From contig NZ_ABCF01000004.1 in assembly GCF_000181495.1 (NCBI RefSeq), positions 56,852 to 120,851 on the forward strand: a stretch of DNA of 64,000 nucleotides. Reading direction: 5' to 3'. Made by a program: the position numbers and the translations under genes. This stretch comes from Bacillus sp. SG-1 (GTDB taxonomy: Bacteria > Bacillota > Bacilli > Bacillales > Bacillaceae_B). Position 1 is the first letter of the stretch. The number at the start of each line of letters is the position of its first letter. Shown here piece after piece: positions 54,600 to 63,920 of the stretch. The notes under the pieces are model-generated. The model was not told the origin of the DNA. It worked only from the letters and a program-made list of their open reading frames with translations, and ran no database searches.

Positions 54600-54844
54600 T
54601 GGTTTCTCATCCTAACTTAGAAAGAAGGAGACTGATCCCTTTTCTTTTTTTATACTATTCTATCAAATTAATGCGTTACTATGGCTACATCTATATTAAG
54701 GTTTTTCCAAGTAACAAACCTTACGCTCTATTTAAGAACAGTGAAATACCTCAAATCACTTCAATATTTCAGCAACCTCACCTTTAGCGTCTATAAAGGA
54801 TAATCGACTCCTAATTGCTCTTTCCTCTCTCGCTTTCCCGCTAG

Positions 54845-54875
54845 CATTCTACTATGAACTTAATTATGTAGAATG
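54845..54875. promoter_or_regulatory. Inverted repeat upstream of the TetR-like gene
   Basis: CATTCTAC / GTAGAATG, 8-bp arms 15 bp apart, 65 bp upstream of the gene at 54940. TetR-type operators of this half-site style (ATTCTAC) are common, so it may be a leftover operator. Confidence 0.4.
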
Positions 54876-54939
54876 TTTGATAACCAACAAGGTGGGAATT
54901 CTTTAGATATCTTCAAATATTGCAGAGGACGGTGCTAAC

Positions 54940-55395
54940 ATGGAAAAAACAAGCTCTTACACTGAAATGGATGCTAATTTAAAACAGTTAGAAGATGATT
55001 ATATAGAAGCTCTAGATGCTAATGGAAGCAGGTCGGTAGAGGATTTCATTCAGAAATTCTTAAATGATTCCTGGGAATATAATCAAAGCAACCTCGAGAT
55101 GATAAAATCAGTCATGAGTCGTTATACCAAGGGAGAAATTAGCAAATCCACCTTTAGTGAATCATTTAGTCGTATGGTTAACCACTTGCAAAAAAAGTTA
55201 TCCGTTTTGGATGAAAATAATGATTTTCCGTTACTTCATACCAGCTTAGGCGCATCCGTTCTAGTTTCCTTTGTAGATGGGTTAGTCATTCAATACTATG
55301 CAGGAGTATATAGTGTGGAAGATTTGAGACAACTTACTCCTCATTTGAAAAGCGTAATTCTCAATGCTCTAAGTACAGGTAGAGAGCCTATATGA
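54940..55395 (+). CDS. TetR-type C-terminal domain protein lacking a DNA-binding domain
   Basis: A 151-residue all-helical protein. The C-terminal LLHTSLGASVLVSFVDGLVI then QYYAGVYSVEDLR, followed by LKSVILNAL, matches the ligand-binding/dimerisation domain of TetR regulators in style. No helix-turn-helix precedes it: the frame starts with a Glu/Asp-rich helix, and nothing HTH-like appears in the 100 bases upstream. AGAGGA before the ATG supports translation. It may be a 5'-truncated regulator or an HTH-less partner; the latter would act by dimerising with an intact TetR protein. Confidence 0.55.
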   Translation: MEKTSSYTEMDANLKQLEDDYIEALDANGSRSVEDFIQKFLNDSWEYNQSNLEMIKSVMSRYTKGEISKSTFSESFSRMVNHLQKKLSVLDENNDFPLLHTSLGASVLVSFVDGLVIQYYAGVYSVEDLRQLTPHLKSVILNALSTGREPI

Positions 55396-55680
55396 AAAAT
55401 TACTCCTCTCTTATGAGTGTATAGACAGAGCAACAGCAAATTCTAACACCTTGATAATTAATGTATTCTTGCTCACGTTATTCTTTATAAGGCCTCTAAC
55501 ATTAATTGAATATTGGAAAGCGGTAAAAGGTGGTTTTTTAAATCAGCTTTTTTACGTTTCAGAACATATTATTTATGATATTTATTACTTAAACTCATTA
55601 CACGAACATTTGTTCCAGTAGGAAATTAGTAAATACAAGACAATAAAAAAAGACTCCCCAAAAGGAAGCCTTCCTGAAAA
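55396..55680. other. Region between TetR-like gene and gntP
   Basis: AT-rich. The stretch 55651-55675 (GACTCCCC..GGAAGCCTTCC) is a weak terminator candidate for gntP. No gene is seen. Confidence 0.4.
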
Positions 55681-57036
55681 TTATACAAATATAACCCACA
55701 AAATCATCGTCGTCACAATCGCCACCAACCCTTGGATTAACGTAGCCATGGTTTGCGCTTTGTAAGCATCGGTAATTTTCATTCCACTGAACTCTTTTAC
55801 CACCCAGAAAAAGCTGTCATTTACATGGCTGACTGTCATTGCCCCTGCACCAATGGCCATGACGACCAAGGCTAATGGCAGTGCACCTTCGATTCCCATT
55901 TGCGGAAGTAAAGGGGCTACAAGTGTTGATGTAACGACCAATGCTGCCGTTGAGGATCCTTGTGCACTCTTTAATGCAGCTGCAATGATGAATGGAATCA
56001 CTAGCAGGAATACTCCACTCAGAAGTCCCCCATCTGCAAAGCCCTGAATCAAATCTGCAACAGGTGTCGCTTTGATCACAGAACCAAAAGCTCCGCCTGC
56101 ACCTGTAATCAAGAGGATTGTTGCGGCATCCTTTATTCCATCGCCAACCCAGCCTGTCAGGGTTTCCTCATCCATTTTAGGCATTAAGAAGAAGGATGCG
56201 ATTACACCCACCAGCAATGCGACCAGCGGCGAACCTAAAAAGGTGAAGATATCTGCAAATGTACCTTCCAGCTGCAGGAATTTAACGACAGACCCGAGTC
56301 CTATTAACAAAATTGGCAATACAATCGGGGCAAATGATTTGGTTGTTGACGGCAGCTCGCCAAATGATTTTACAATGTCATCATAGTTTAATTCCAGAGG
56401 TCCCTCATCTTGAACCTCAATTTTAGTTCCTACCTTCATAGCCCAGAAGTTACCTGCTAGAATGGTAGGTATCGCTACGACGATACCGACTAAAATGATC
56501 GTTCCCAAATAGTCGCTGGCGCCAATATTACCAGCAGCAGCAATCGGCCCTGGTGTTGGCGGGACAAGTGTATGAGTAGCATATAGCCCTGTTGCCAAGG
56601 CTACCGCCATCGACGCCACTGCCACTTTTGCCCTTTTGGCTAATGCTTTTTTTAAGCTTGATAGAATAACATAACCTGAGTCACAGAAAACCGGAATACT
56701 GACAATGGCTCCTATCAAGGACATAGCCAGCTGAGGACGCTTTTCGCCGACTAGACGAAGAACGACTTCAGCCATACGAAGGGCAGCCCCTGACCTTTCT
56801 AACACAGTACCGATGATGGTACCAGCAACGATGACGATCCCGATGTAACCCATCAATCCGCCAAATCCACCATTGACTGCCTCAACAATTGAGTCTAACG
56901 GCAGACCTGCCAGCAGACCGACAAGAAATGCTGCAAATAATAAAGATAAGAACGGATGCAACTTAAGCTTTGCCGTTGCAAAAACTATAAAGGCTACACC
57001 TAATAAAATGATTAAAAATAATAGAGGTCCCTCCAT
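55681..57036 (-). CDS. GntP-family gluconate/glycerate permease
   Basis: A 451-residue membrane protein with about 12 helices and GntP markers: LHPFLSLLFAAFLVGLLAGL, FGGLMGYIGIVIVAGTIIG, HTLVPPTPGPIAAAGNIGA, SAQGSSTAALVVT and SHVNDSFFWVVKEFSG. These permeases import sugar acids. It starts two bases after the glycerate kinase stop, so glycerate is the likely substrate, although gluconate-type acids cannot be excluded. Confidence 0.92.
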   Translation of the reverse strand: MEGPLLFLIILLGVAFIVFATAKLKLHPFLSLLFAAFLVGLLAGLPLDSIVEAVNGGFGGLMGYIGIVIVAGTIIGTVLERSGAALRMAEVVLRLVGEKRPQLAMSLIGAIVSIPVFCDSGYVILSSLKKALAKRAKVAVASMAVALATGLYATHTLVPPTPGPIAAAGNIGASDYLGTIILVGIVVAIPTILAGNFWAMKVGTKIEVQDEGPLELNYDDIVKSFGELPSTTKSFAPIVLPILLIGLGSVVKFLQLEGTFADIFTFLGSPLVALLVGVIASFFLMPKMDEETLTGWVGDGIKDAATILLITGAGGAFGSVIKATPVADLIQGFADGGLLSGVFLLVIPFIIAAALKSAQGSSTAALVVTSTLVAPLLPQMGIEGALPLALVVMAIGAGAMTVSHVNDSFFWVVKEFSGMKITDAYKAQTMATLIQGLVAIVTTMILWVIFV

Positions 57037-57038
57037 TT

Positions 57039-58178
57039 TTATTTCCCCCTTTTGTATAAGAACTGAATATTTCTGGCTACATCTACTGCCTTGTTAAATA
57101 AAAGTGATTCTGCGTTGTCCATGCACTGTTGTAAAGGCATAGGTCCACTGACAATAGAGTTGCAGCTGATAAAATATTGATATAATTCTTCGTACCCTTT
57201 GCCTAAGCCTCCAGAGATTAACAGGGCATTCACATTCATTTCAGCAGCCAGTTTTCCAACGTACCCTGGGACTTTTCCAAATAATGTTTGAAAGTCACTT
57301 TGTCCTTCCCCTGTGATAACAAAGTCTGCATTCTCCAACTTTACTTGAAGGCCTGCTGCCTCTGCGATTAGTTTGGATCCTGAGATCATTTCACCGCCTA
57401 TAGCAAGGAAGGCGAACCCCAATCCACCTGCCGCACCTGCACCTTTATGGTTCATAAATTCCATATCGAGATGCTTCTCTATTAAACTTGCGTACTTTGA
57501 TAACGCAGCGTCGAGCCGCTTTACCATTTCAGCATCTGCACCTTTTTGTGGACCAAATACAGCGGTTGCTCCGTTTTCCCCACACAGTGGGTTTTCTACA
57601 TCACTTGCAATTTGAAAAGTACAGTCCTTTACCCTCCGGTCGATAGTAGAAAAATCCACCCGCTCAATTATTTCCACTGAGGCCCCTATAGGATCAACTC
57701 CCTTACCTTCTCCATCAAGGAATGTTACACCCAAGGCTTGAAGCATTCCTAAACCGCCATCATTGGTAGCGCTTCCACCTAAGCCAATAATAAACTTTCG
57801 ATAGCCTTTCTGAATGGCTTCCTCAATAACCTCGCCTATACCATATGAAGTGGTATGCAGTGGATTCCGCTTCTCTTCTGGAACCATTGGCAGACCTGAA
57901 ACTTGCGCCATTTCAATAATGACGGTTTCTTCATCACCGAGGAGACCATACTCAACTTCTGCCTCTTTCCCGAGAGGTCCCATAACCTTTGCTTGAAAGC
58001 GCTTACCTTTTGTGGCGAATAAAAGGGTGTCCAGGGTTCCCTCACCTCCATCCGCCATGGGTACGACATCAACTTTAGCATTTGGCAGTACAGTCAGGAA
58101 GGCTGTTTGAATAATAGTTCCTGCTTGCAATGCTGTTAAACTGCCTTTAAATGAATCTGGTGCAATTATAATTTTCAT
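57039..58178 (-). CDS. Glycerate kinase (GlxK/GarK type)
   Basis: About 379 residues from ATG 58178 (AAGGTG upstream; TTG 58187 is unsupported). It shows the family start MKIIIAPDSFKGSLTALQAG, VPMADGGEGTL, IGLGGSATNDGGLGML, SDVENPLCG and VITGEGQSD. It phosphorylates D-glycerate to 2-phosphoglycerate (class II enzymes). With the GntP permease downstream and the CdaR regulator upstream it forms a glycerate or glucarate-end-product uptake unit. Confidence 0.92.
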   Translation of the reverse strand: MKIIIAPDSFKGSLTALQAGTIIQTAFLTVLPNAKVDVVPMADGGEGTLDTLLFATKGKRFQAKVMGPLGKEAEVEYGLLGDEETVIIEMAQVSGLPMVPEEKRNPLHTTSYGIGEVIEEAIQKGYRKFIIGLGGSATNDGGLGMLQALGVTFLDGEGKGVDPIGASVEIIERVDFSTIDRRVKDCTFQIASDVENPLCGENGATAVFGPQKGADAEMVKRLDAALSKYASLIEKHLDMEFMNHKGAGAAGGLGFAFLAIGGEMISGSKLIAEAAGLQVKLENADFVITGEGQSDFQTLFGKVPGYVGKLAAEMNVNALLISGGLGKGYEELYQYFISCNSIVSGPMPLQQCMDNAESLLFNKAVDVARNIQFLYKRGK

Positions 58179-58304
58179 ACACAACACCTTTTCTTTTAGA
58201 ACTTATATAAAATTTATAATATTTTAAAAACAAAAACATTGGAAAGAATAACAAAGTTATCCCTTCCAATGTTCCGCTTGTTTGTGCAAATGCCCAATTG
58301 CATA

Positions 58305-59459
58305 CTACTTTCCCAGCTGCTTTAAGAGCAATAATATTTTAAGGATGAATAAGTCATTCAATGATTTCGGATTAAGTTTCATAATTTGCTGGATGCTTTC
58401 TAATCTGTATGCCAACGTGTTGCGGTGAATATGAAGCGTTTTGGCTGTCAAGGTCAAATTATGATCACAATTAAATAAGGTCTGCAATGTATACAACAGT
58501 TCAGTCGGCAGCTTTTCAATGTCATACTGTTCGATGAATCCTTTCCGGAAAGAAACCGGCACCTGGTCTAACAGCTTAATGATTCCCCAGTCATCAATGT
58601 GGCTTATATTCTTTTTATCCATGAATTTCTTCATCAGACTAAGACTTTGTCTTGCTTCAAAATAGGACTTTCTAATACCGCTGACAAGTCTATGCCGGCC
58701 TCCTGCAGCTATCCTGGTTTCTGCATAGAGCTTTTTATTTTTTTTCATTATTGAGTTAAAAAACTTCTCAATTAATTGCACTTGTGATTTATAAGGGGGG
58801 ATTTCAACACAGATTATAATTAATCCTTCCTTAGTCAGATCCATAAATGCAGATTCTGTTAAATACATTTTTATATCTTTATTGATCTCGTCCCATAATT
58901 CATTTCTTTTAATTAAATCCTTTAAGGGGTCCAACGCGTTTAGTGCCGATATTTCCATTAGAATCACAGCGTAGGCTCTGTCAAAGTCTATTTTTAGAAA
59001 GTGTTGTGCGTGGTTGGCTAATTTTTTCTCATCAAAAGTATCTGGATTAATGAGTTCCATGATCCAGGAGTGAAGCTGCTGTTGTTCAAAGTGTGATTGT
59101 TGCTGCAAATATGCCTGCTGAAGCATAAGTTCAACAGTTATCTTTGTCATTTGAACTAATTCCATCACCTGATCAGGTTTTCCTGTTATCCCCACTGTAC
59201 CTATTATTTCATTCATGAACTCGATGGGCAGGTTGACCCCTTCTTTGGCCCCAACAAAACGAGAACTTTCTTTTGTTTCAATGATCAATGGTTTCTTCGA
59301 TCTTTGTACTTCTATAGCACCTTCATGAATGGAATCAACCCGCTTTGGATCGGAGCTGGCAATAATCATTCCTTGATCATCCATGATATTCATATTGTAG
59401 TTCATAGTATTCGTCAACTTTTGAATAATTGGAAATGCTAACTCTTTTGTAATCCTCAT
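58305..59459 (-). CDS. CdaR-family sugar-diacid regulator
   Basis: A 384-residue regulator. The N-terminal sugar-diacid-recognition domain spans about 1-135 (MNIMDDQGMIIASSDPKRVD, FVGAKEGVNLPIEF, IGTVGITG). A degenerate GGDEF-like middle follows, and a C-terminal PucR-type helix-turn-helix (NLTLTAKTLHIHRNTLAYRL). It typically activates glucarate, galactarate and glycerate genes on binding the acid. GGGAG precedes the ATG. It lies 117 bp upstream of glycerate kinase on the same strand. Confidence 0.9.
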   Translation of the reverse strand: MRITKELAFPIIQKLTNTMNYNMNIMDDQGMIIASSDPKRVDSIHEGAIEVQRSKKPLIIETKESSRFVGAKEGVNLPIEFMNEIIGTVGITGKPDQVMELVQMTKITVELMLQQAYLQQQSHFEQQQLHSWIMELINPDTFDEKKLANHAQHFLKIDFDRAYAVILMEISALNALDPLKDLIKRNELWDEINKDIKMYLTESAFMDLTKEGLIIICVEIPPYKSQVQLIEKFFNSIMKKNKKLYAETRIAAGGRHRLVSGIRKSYFEARQSLSLMKKFMDKKNISHIDDWGIIKLLDQVPVSFRKGFIEQYDIEKLPTELLYTLQTLFNCDHNLTLTAKTLHIHRNTLAYRLESIQQIMKLNPKSLNDLFILKILLLLKQLGK

Positions 59460-59631
59460 GTTGATGCTCCCTAACTCATTTACTTTTTACGTAGACGTGA
59501 CTTCTAATGATTGCACGGCTAGTACCTTAAACATCTTTACATTCGACAAGAGAATCTTAATTCCTTCAAATAAGAAACAGCAATTCTATTTTACTATGAA
59601 CATATTTTTAAAAAAATAAATTCTCTAAGAT

Positions 59632-60448
59632 AGCGCTTGAGGACTTTCATTGCCTAAACTTACAAATGTTCGTCCTCTAAATCGGTTCTAGAGGACTTTA
59701 ACTTGCTCTAATCCCTAATTATCGCCCTCTAAACGGCTCTATAGGACTTTAATTACTCAAACTCCAAATTATCGCCCTCTAAACGGCTCTATAGGACTTT
59801 AATTACTCAAACTCCAAATTAACGTCCTTTAAAACGGCTCTATAAGACATTAATTACTCAAACTCCAAATTAACGTCCTTTAAAACCGCTCTATAAGACA
59901 TTAATTACTTAAACTCCAAATTAACGTCCTTTAAAACGGCTCTATAAGACATTAATTACTCAAACTCCTAATTATCGTCCTCTAAAGCGGCTCTATAAGA
60001 CATTAATTACTCAAACTCCAAATTATCGTCCTTTAAAACGGCTCTATAAGACATTAATTACTCAAACTCCAAATTATCGTCCTTTAAAACGGCTCTATAA
60101 GACATTAATTACTCAAACTCCAAATTATCGTCCTCTAAAACGGCTCTATAAGACATTAATTACTCAAACTCCAAATTATCGTCCTTTAAAGCGGCTCTAT
60201 AAGACATTAATTACTCAAACTCCAAATTATCGTCCTCTAAAGCGGCTCTATAGGACTTTTATTTGCCCAAACTCCAAATTATCGTCCTTTAAAATAGCTC
60301 TATAAGACATTAATTACTCAAACTCCAAATTAACGTCCTTTAAAACGGCTCTATAAGACATTAATTACTCAAACTCCAAATTAACGTCCTTTAAAACTAC
60401 GCTAAAGAACTCTAATACTCCAGATCCCAAATTATCGTCCTCTAAGAA
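59632..60448. repeat. Array of about 16 tandem 51-bp repeats
   Basis: Reading the block GGCTCT as unit start gives 59735, 59785, 59836, 59887, 59938, 59989, 60040, 60091, 60142, 60193, 60244, 60296 and 60347: steps of 51 bp with one 50 and one 52. More diverged units lie at both ends. Each unit contains ACTCAAACTCCAAATTA, then CGTCCTYTAAA, then CGGCTCTATARGAC. The last two can pair imperfectly (GTCCT..TA / TA..AGGAC), giving one small hairpin per unit. Inner units are almost identical and the outer ones diverged, the pattern expected from unequal crossing-over. No unique spacers are present. Confidence 0.95.
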
Positions 60449-60458
60449 CTAAATAGAA

Positions 60459-60935
60459 TCACTTAACTTCTATCTTCCGGTTTACTTTAAGCAACTCATC
60501 AATAAACCTTTCCTTATTTTTAGGTGAGATCAAAATGGTATTCCAGCTGTATCTGGACTCCACTTTACCTGTTGGTTTGCTGTAGGTGATCTCCAGTCTA
60601 TCCAATGACAAAGCGGGACTTGAGAGCGGATTTCTGCTGGGCCTGACTGATTTAATCCGTTCGATTTCAATGGTATAGCGAATTGGACCTGCAACTATTC
60701 TCAGCACCCTATCGTTAATCTCATAATAAGTTGCGATAATCAACCAAATGATCAGGAGTGCTGCTGCCAATGGGATAATTACTCCTGCAAGTGAACCTGT
60801 TACATCCGGTTCACCCAGTACTCTGGTCACAAATTCCAGGTCTACAAATTGGATAACAACGGATAAAAGAATAACAATAAGAGCAACTAATAGGACAGGA
60901 AATATAACGATCCCTCTTTTGGAATAAAACCTCAT
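60459..60935 (-). CDS. YyaB-like PH-domain membrane protein
   Basis: A 158-residue protein. Two membrane helices at about 9-31 and 47-66 are followed by a bacterial PH domain: YYEINDRVLRIVAGPIRYTI then EIERIKSVRPSRNPLSSPAL, SLDRLEITY and ILISPKNKERFIDEL. The pattern fits the YyaB-like PH family (PF06713). The function is not established; it may mediate membrane-proximal assembly. The 51-bp tandem array begins immediately downstream of its stop. Confidence 0.8.
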   Translation of the reverse strand: MRFYSKRGIVIFPVLLVALIVILLSVVIQFVDLEFVTRVLGEPDVTGSLAGVIIPLAAALLIIWLIIATYYEINDRVLRIVAGPIRYTIEIERIKSVRPSRNPLSSPALSLDRLEITYSKPTGKVESRYSWNTILISPKNKERFIDELLKVNRKIEVK

Positions 60936-61002
60936 TTACTTTACCTCCCTAACCAGTACTAGTATAAATACGAACGAGTGTCTTAAGAAGTTTCACAATC
61001 AT

Positions 61003-61037
61003 CAAAAAAGCTGAAGGATCCCATCGACCCTCCAGCT
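61003..61037 (-). terminator. Terminator downstream of the staygreen gene
   Basis: AGCTG-A-AGG / CCCTCCAGCT imperfect stem with A-run on the plus strand side (T-run for minus-strand transcripts). Confidence 0.65.
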
Positions 61038-61042
61038 AATCT

Positions 61043-61501
61043 TTATTTGATTAAGTACTGCCTTGGTGTTCCGAAAAAAAGCACTTGGTGGAACTCCGGA
61101 AAAACAGATTCAAATCTTACATAAATCGGGGCGTCGAGCAGCCATGGAAAGTATGTGAAAAATCCTCTGTCCCCATTCACTATGGCAGATAAAGCAAGTG
61201 GAAGTTCCTTTTTGAAAATCATGTATCGTACTTTTGCCATATTTTCATCAAATTCGCCTCCACTTACATATACCGTACCGGAAAGTGTGTACTGTCCCAT
61301 GACTCTTGTCCATTCAGCAAGGACTTCATCCCTCATTTTAGGGTTCAACTTTTCCAAATCATAATGGCAGCCAATACTTAAAAACAGCTCTCCAGTCACA
61401 TCTGAATGAGTCATTGTATACTTCCTGCCATCCATGGGGTGAAAAACAGACGAAGGCGGATGGTAAATAACCGAAAGCTTCTCTGGGTTAAATTCTCTCA
61501 T
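61043..61501 (-). CDS. Staygreen-family protein
   Basis: About 152 residues from ATG 61501 behind GAGGTGG; an upstream frame to 61603 has no such site. Characteristic stretches are FNPEKLSVIYHPPSS, RKYTMTHSDVTGELFLSIG, GTVYVSGGEFDENMAKVRY, FKKELPLALSAIVNGDRGFF and the C-terminal FGTPRQYL, matching the Staygreen domain (PF12638) as I know it from plants and firmicutes. Plant Staygreen removes Mg from chlorophyll a, but this organism makes no chlorophyll, so the bacterial substrate may be another metal-tetrapyrrole. It lies beside a secreted protein gene, 79 bp apart. Confidence 0.75.
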   Translation of the reverse strand: MREFNPEKLSVIYHPPSSVFHPMDGRKYTMTHSDVTGELFLSIGCHYDLEKLNPKMRDEVLAEWTRVMGQYTLSGTVYVSGGEFDENMAKVRYMIFKKELPLALSAIVNGDRGFFTYFPWLLDAPIYVRFESVFPEFHQVLFFGTPRQYLIK

Positions 61502-61580
61502 CGTAAGCCACCTCACCATCATGATGTGTTTGCTTACAATTAACATATGATAAATGCCTATGAAAGGTTCGTTTTCCTTC

Positions 61581-62336
61581 CTAATTATCTTCCCACTGCA
61601 CATCTGTCAGGTTCCATTGTCCTTTCTCGTAATACCAATACGAATAGACATTGCCGATCCCATCTGCCTGATATGCACCACTGATTCGCTGTATTCCTTT
61701 TAACCCCACTCCTTTTTGGTCTGGAATGTTGACAGTTTCAAACATGGCATAGGGAATCACCATCATTTCTGTCGGTTCATTCAGCTTTCCATCTTGGAAA
61801 ATCCCTAACCGTTCATAATCATCCTTCCTGTCGCTCAAGTCCACTGTAACCGATTCATTTGTGTCATTAAAAGTAATAACACCTTTATAATCATTTTCGA
61901 AATGAGCTTCTATCGACAATGCTGGAGGCATCCCTATCTCTTCTTCAACATTATCCGCTAACGTGTAAAGGCTGTAGGAATATAGTCCACCGCTTCCTCC
62001 CGTTGCGGAAGACTGCAGAAGATCTTTTACACCATCATGATTCAGGTCTGGAAATTGAATTTCCGGTTCATAACCGCCTTCATAGTCAATTTGAACTTCT
62101 TTCCCTTCAGATGTATTAATTTCTGCCCAGATTTTCTTATAAAATAAGGCGCCCGGTTCGAAAGGCTTCCCCCACAATGTTATTTGGTCTTTTGCTCCGT
62201 CTCCCGTCATATCCTTTTCATAAGTCTTAATGGCAAGAACATTAGGCACGGTGTGTTCTTCTGCAAAACTCCCGGCAATCGCGTGCAGGGACATGAAAAA
62301 GAAAGCCGCAAATGCAAATAACAATTCCTTTCTCAT
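61581..62336 (-). CDS. Secreted protein with calcium-loop-like segment
   Basis: A 251-residue protein. A signal peptide (MRKELLFAFAAFFFMSLHAI, cleavage after about AGSFA) is followed by an all-beta-looking extracellular part. YEKDMTGDGAKDQITLWG and FPDLNHDGVKDLLQ resemble FG-GAP/VCBS calcium loops (DxNxDGxxD). The C-terminal YSYWYYEKGQWNLTDVQWED is typical of small secreted Bacillus proteins. No enzymatic motif is seen. Upstream gene is the AgcS symporter, on the same strand beyond a terminator. Confidence 0.7.
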   Translation of the reverse strand: MRKELLFAFAAFFFMSLHAIAGSFAEEHTVPNVLAIKTYEKDMTGDGAKDQITLWGKPFEPGALFYKKIWAEINTSEGKEVQIDYEGGYEPEIQFPDLNHDGVKDLLQSSATGGSGGLYSYSLYTLADNVEEEIGMPPALSIEAHFENDYKGVITFNDTNESVTVDLSDRKDDYERLGIFQDGKLNEPTEMMVIPYAMFETVNIPDQKGVGLKGIQRISGAYQADGIGNVYSYWYYEKGQWNLTDVQWEDN

Positions 62337-62431
62337 TTGAACCTCTCCTTAAGAAATTAATTTTTCTTATGTTCTCCAAATCAGGTAATTGTATGTAACT
62401 TGTCTTCTCAGAATTGCAAGAATCCCCAAAA

Positions 62432-62465
62432 AAAAGCGGATGACCCAAGAGGCCAATCCGCTTTT
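62432..62465 (-). terminator. Intrinsic terminator downstream of agcS
   Basis: Perfect 10-bp stem AAAAGCGGAT / ATCCGCTTTT with A-run on the plus strand, overlapping the end of the AgcS gene region. Confidence 0.85.
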
Positions 62466-62468
62466 GCA

Positions 62469-63920
62469 TTACATATTTCGTTTTCTTTTCTCTTCTTCAG
62501 GCATAGATTCCCAGCACTCGATATTCTGTAAACCAGGTATCGAATTCGAATAAAATACAGGGTCTTTTCCTTCTTTTTTCTGTAACCGGTAATCCTTCAA
62601 AGCCGCTACGGCTATCTTGGCCAGCAGTGTAATGGCAATAAGGTTGATGATCGCCATGAAGCCCATGGAAAGATCGGCAAGTCCCCATACGACCTCAAGC
62701 TCCACTGTAGCTCCGAATACAACCATCGCTAATACTGCGAGTCGATAGACAAAAAGAGCAACAGGGCTGTATTTGATGAATTCAATATTGGTCTCGCCAT
62801 AATAGTAGTTTCCGATAATAGAACTGAAGGCAAACAAGAATATTGCTATTGCGACAAACATGCCGGCCCAATCACCAACATGATGGGTCAAGGCCGCCTG
62901 TGTCAAAGTGATTCCGTCAAGATTGCCTGTGTACTGATTAGACAAAAGAATGATAAAGGCAGTGGAACTACAAATGATCAATGTATCTGTAAAAACACCT
63001 AACGTCTGGATCAGTCCCTGTTTAGCAGGGTGGGTCACCGCAGCTGTAGCAGCAGCATTCGGCGCACTTCCCATACCCGCTTCATTCGAGAACAATCCGC
63101 GTTTGATTCCCATCATAAGTGCTGCCCCAACACCCCCGCTGACCACTTCACGAAGCCCGAAGGCACTTTCAAAAATAAGAGTAAACATATCTGGAATTAA
63201 CGTGATATTGGATAGTAATATAAAAAGTGCAAGCAATATATATAATACTGCTAATATTGGAACCAGAATCTGAGTAACACTCGCAATTCTCTTAATCCCG
63301 CCAAAAATGATCACAGCTGTAAGGCCTGCAAGAACAAGACCAATTGTCATGCGGTTAAGCCCATACGATTCATTCACAGCAATGGATATCGTGTTAGATT
63401 GTACCGAATTAAAGACAAGACCAAAACTGAATGTAATGACAACCGCAAAAACAATCCCCATCCAGCGGGCATTCAAGCCTTTTTCCATATAATAGGCAGG
63501 CCCTCCGCGGAAACCATCCTTGTCTTTGACTTTATAAATCTGTGCAAGGGTACTTTCCACAAAGGAAGTAGCTCCACCGATCAGGGCGATGAGCCACATC
63601 CAAAATACTGCCCCAGGTCCTCCACCGGCAATAGCAGTGGCTACACCTGCCAAATTCCCTGTCCCGACACGGGAAGCAGTAGAAACGGTAAACGCCTGGA
63701 AAGAAGAAATTCCTCTTTTTCCTTCTGCCGATATCGTTGCCTTATCAGTGAGCAGTCTGAACATCTCACCGATATAACGAAATTGAACCAAATTTAGTCT
63801 AATTGAAAAGTAGATTCCCAGAGCAATAAGCGCGGCAATCAGGATATAGCTCCATACAAACGTATTGAGGGAGCCTACGATGTCTATAAAATAATCCATG
63901 AAGTTTTTCTCTGTATCCAT
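62469..63920 (-). CDS. AgcS-family alanine/glycine:cation symporter
   Basis: A 483-residue transporter from ATG 63920 (GCAGGAGGACAACA upstream); a longer frame starting at 63992 has no site. About 11 helices and the AgcS markers are present: FRLLTDKA near the N-terminus, VSTASRVGTGNLAGVATAI, GPGAVFWMWLIALIGGATSF, ESTLAQIYK, FRGGPAYYMEKGL, LFSNEAGMGSAPNAAATA and FAFSSIIGNYYYGETNIEF. It imports alanine, glycine or a related amino acid with Na+ or H+. The promoter is cut by the window edge. Confidence 0.93.
   Translation of the reverse strand: MDTEKNFMDYFIDIVGSLNTFVWSYILIAALIALGIYFSIRLNLVQFRYIGEMFRLLTDKATISAEGKRGISSFQAFTVSTASRVGTGNLAGVATAIAGGGPGAVFWMWLIALIGGATSFVESTLAQIYKVKDKDGFRGGPAYYMEKGLNARWMGIVFAVVITFSFGLVFNSVQSNTISIAVNESYGLNRMTIGLVLAGLTAVIIFGGIKRIASVTQILVPILAVLYILLALFILLSNITLIPDMFTLIFESAFGLREVVSGGVGAALMMGIKRGLFSNEAGMGSAPNAAATAAVTHPAKQGLIQTLGVFTDTLIICSSTAFIILLSNQYTGNLDGITLTQAALTHHVGDWAGMFVAIAIFLFAFSSIIGNYYYGETNIEFIKYSPVALFVYRLAVLAMVVFGATVELEVVWGLADLSMGFMAIINLIAITLLAKIAVAALKDYRLQKKEGKDPVFYSNSIPGLQNIECWESMPEEEKRKRNM

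Noticed and set aside
59632..60448. CRISPR array
   Set aside because: The repeats are directly abutting with no unique spacers, and no cas genes are present in the window.
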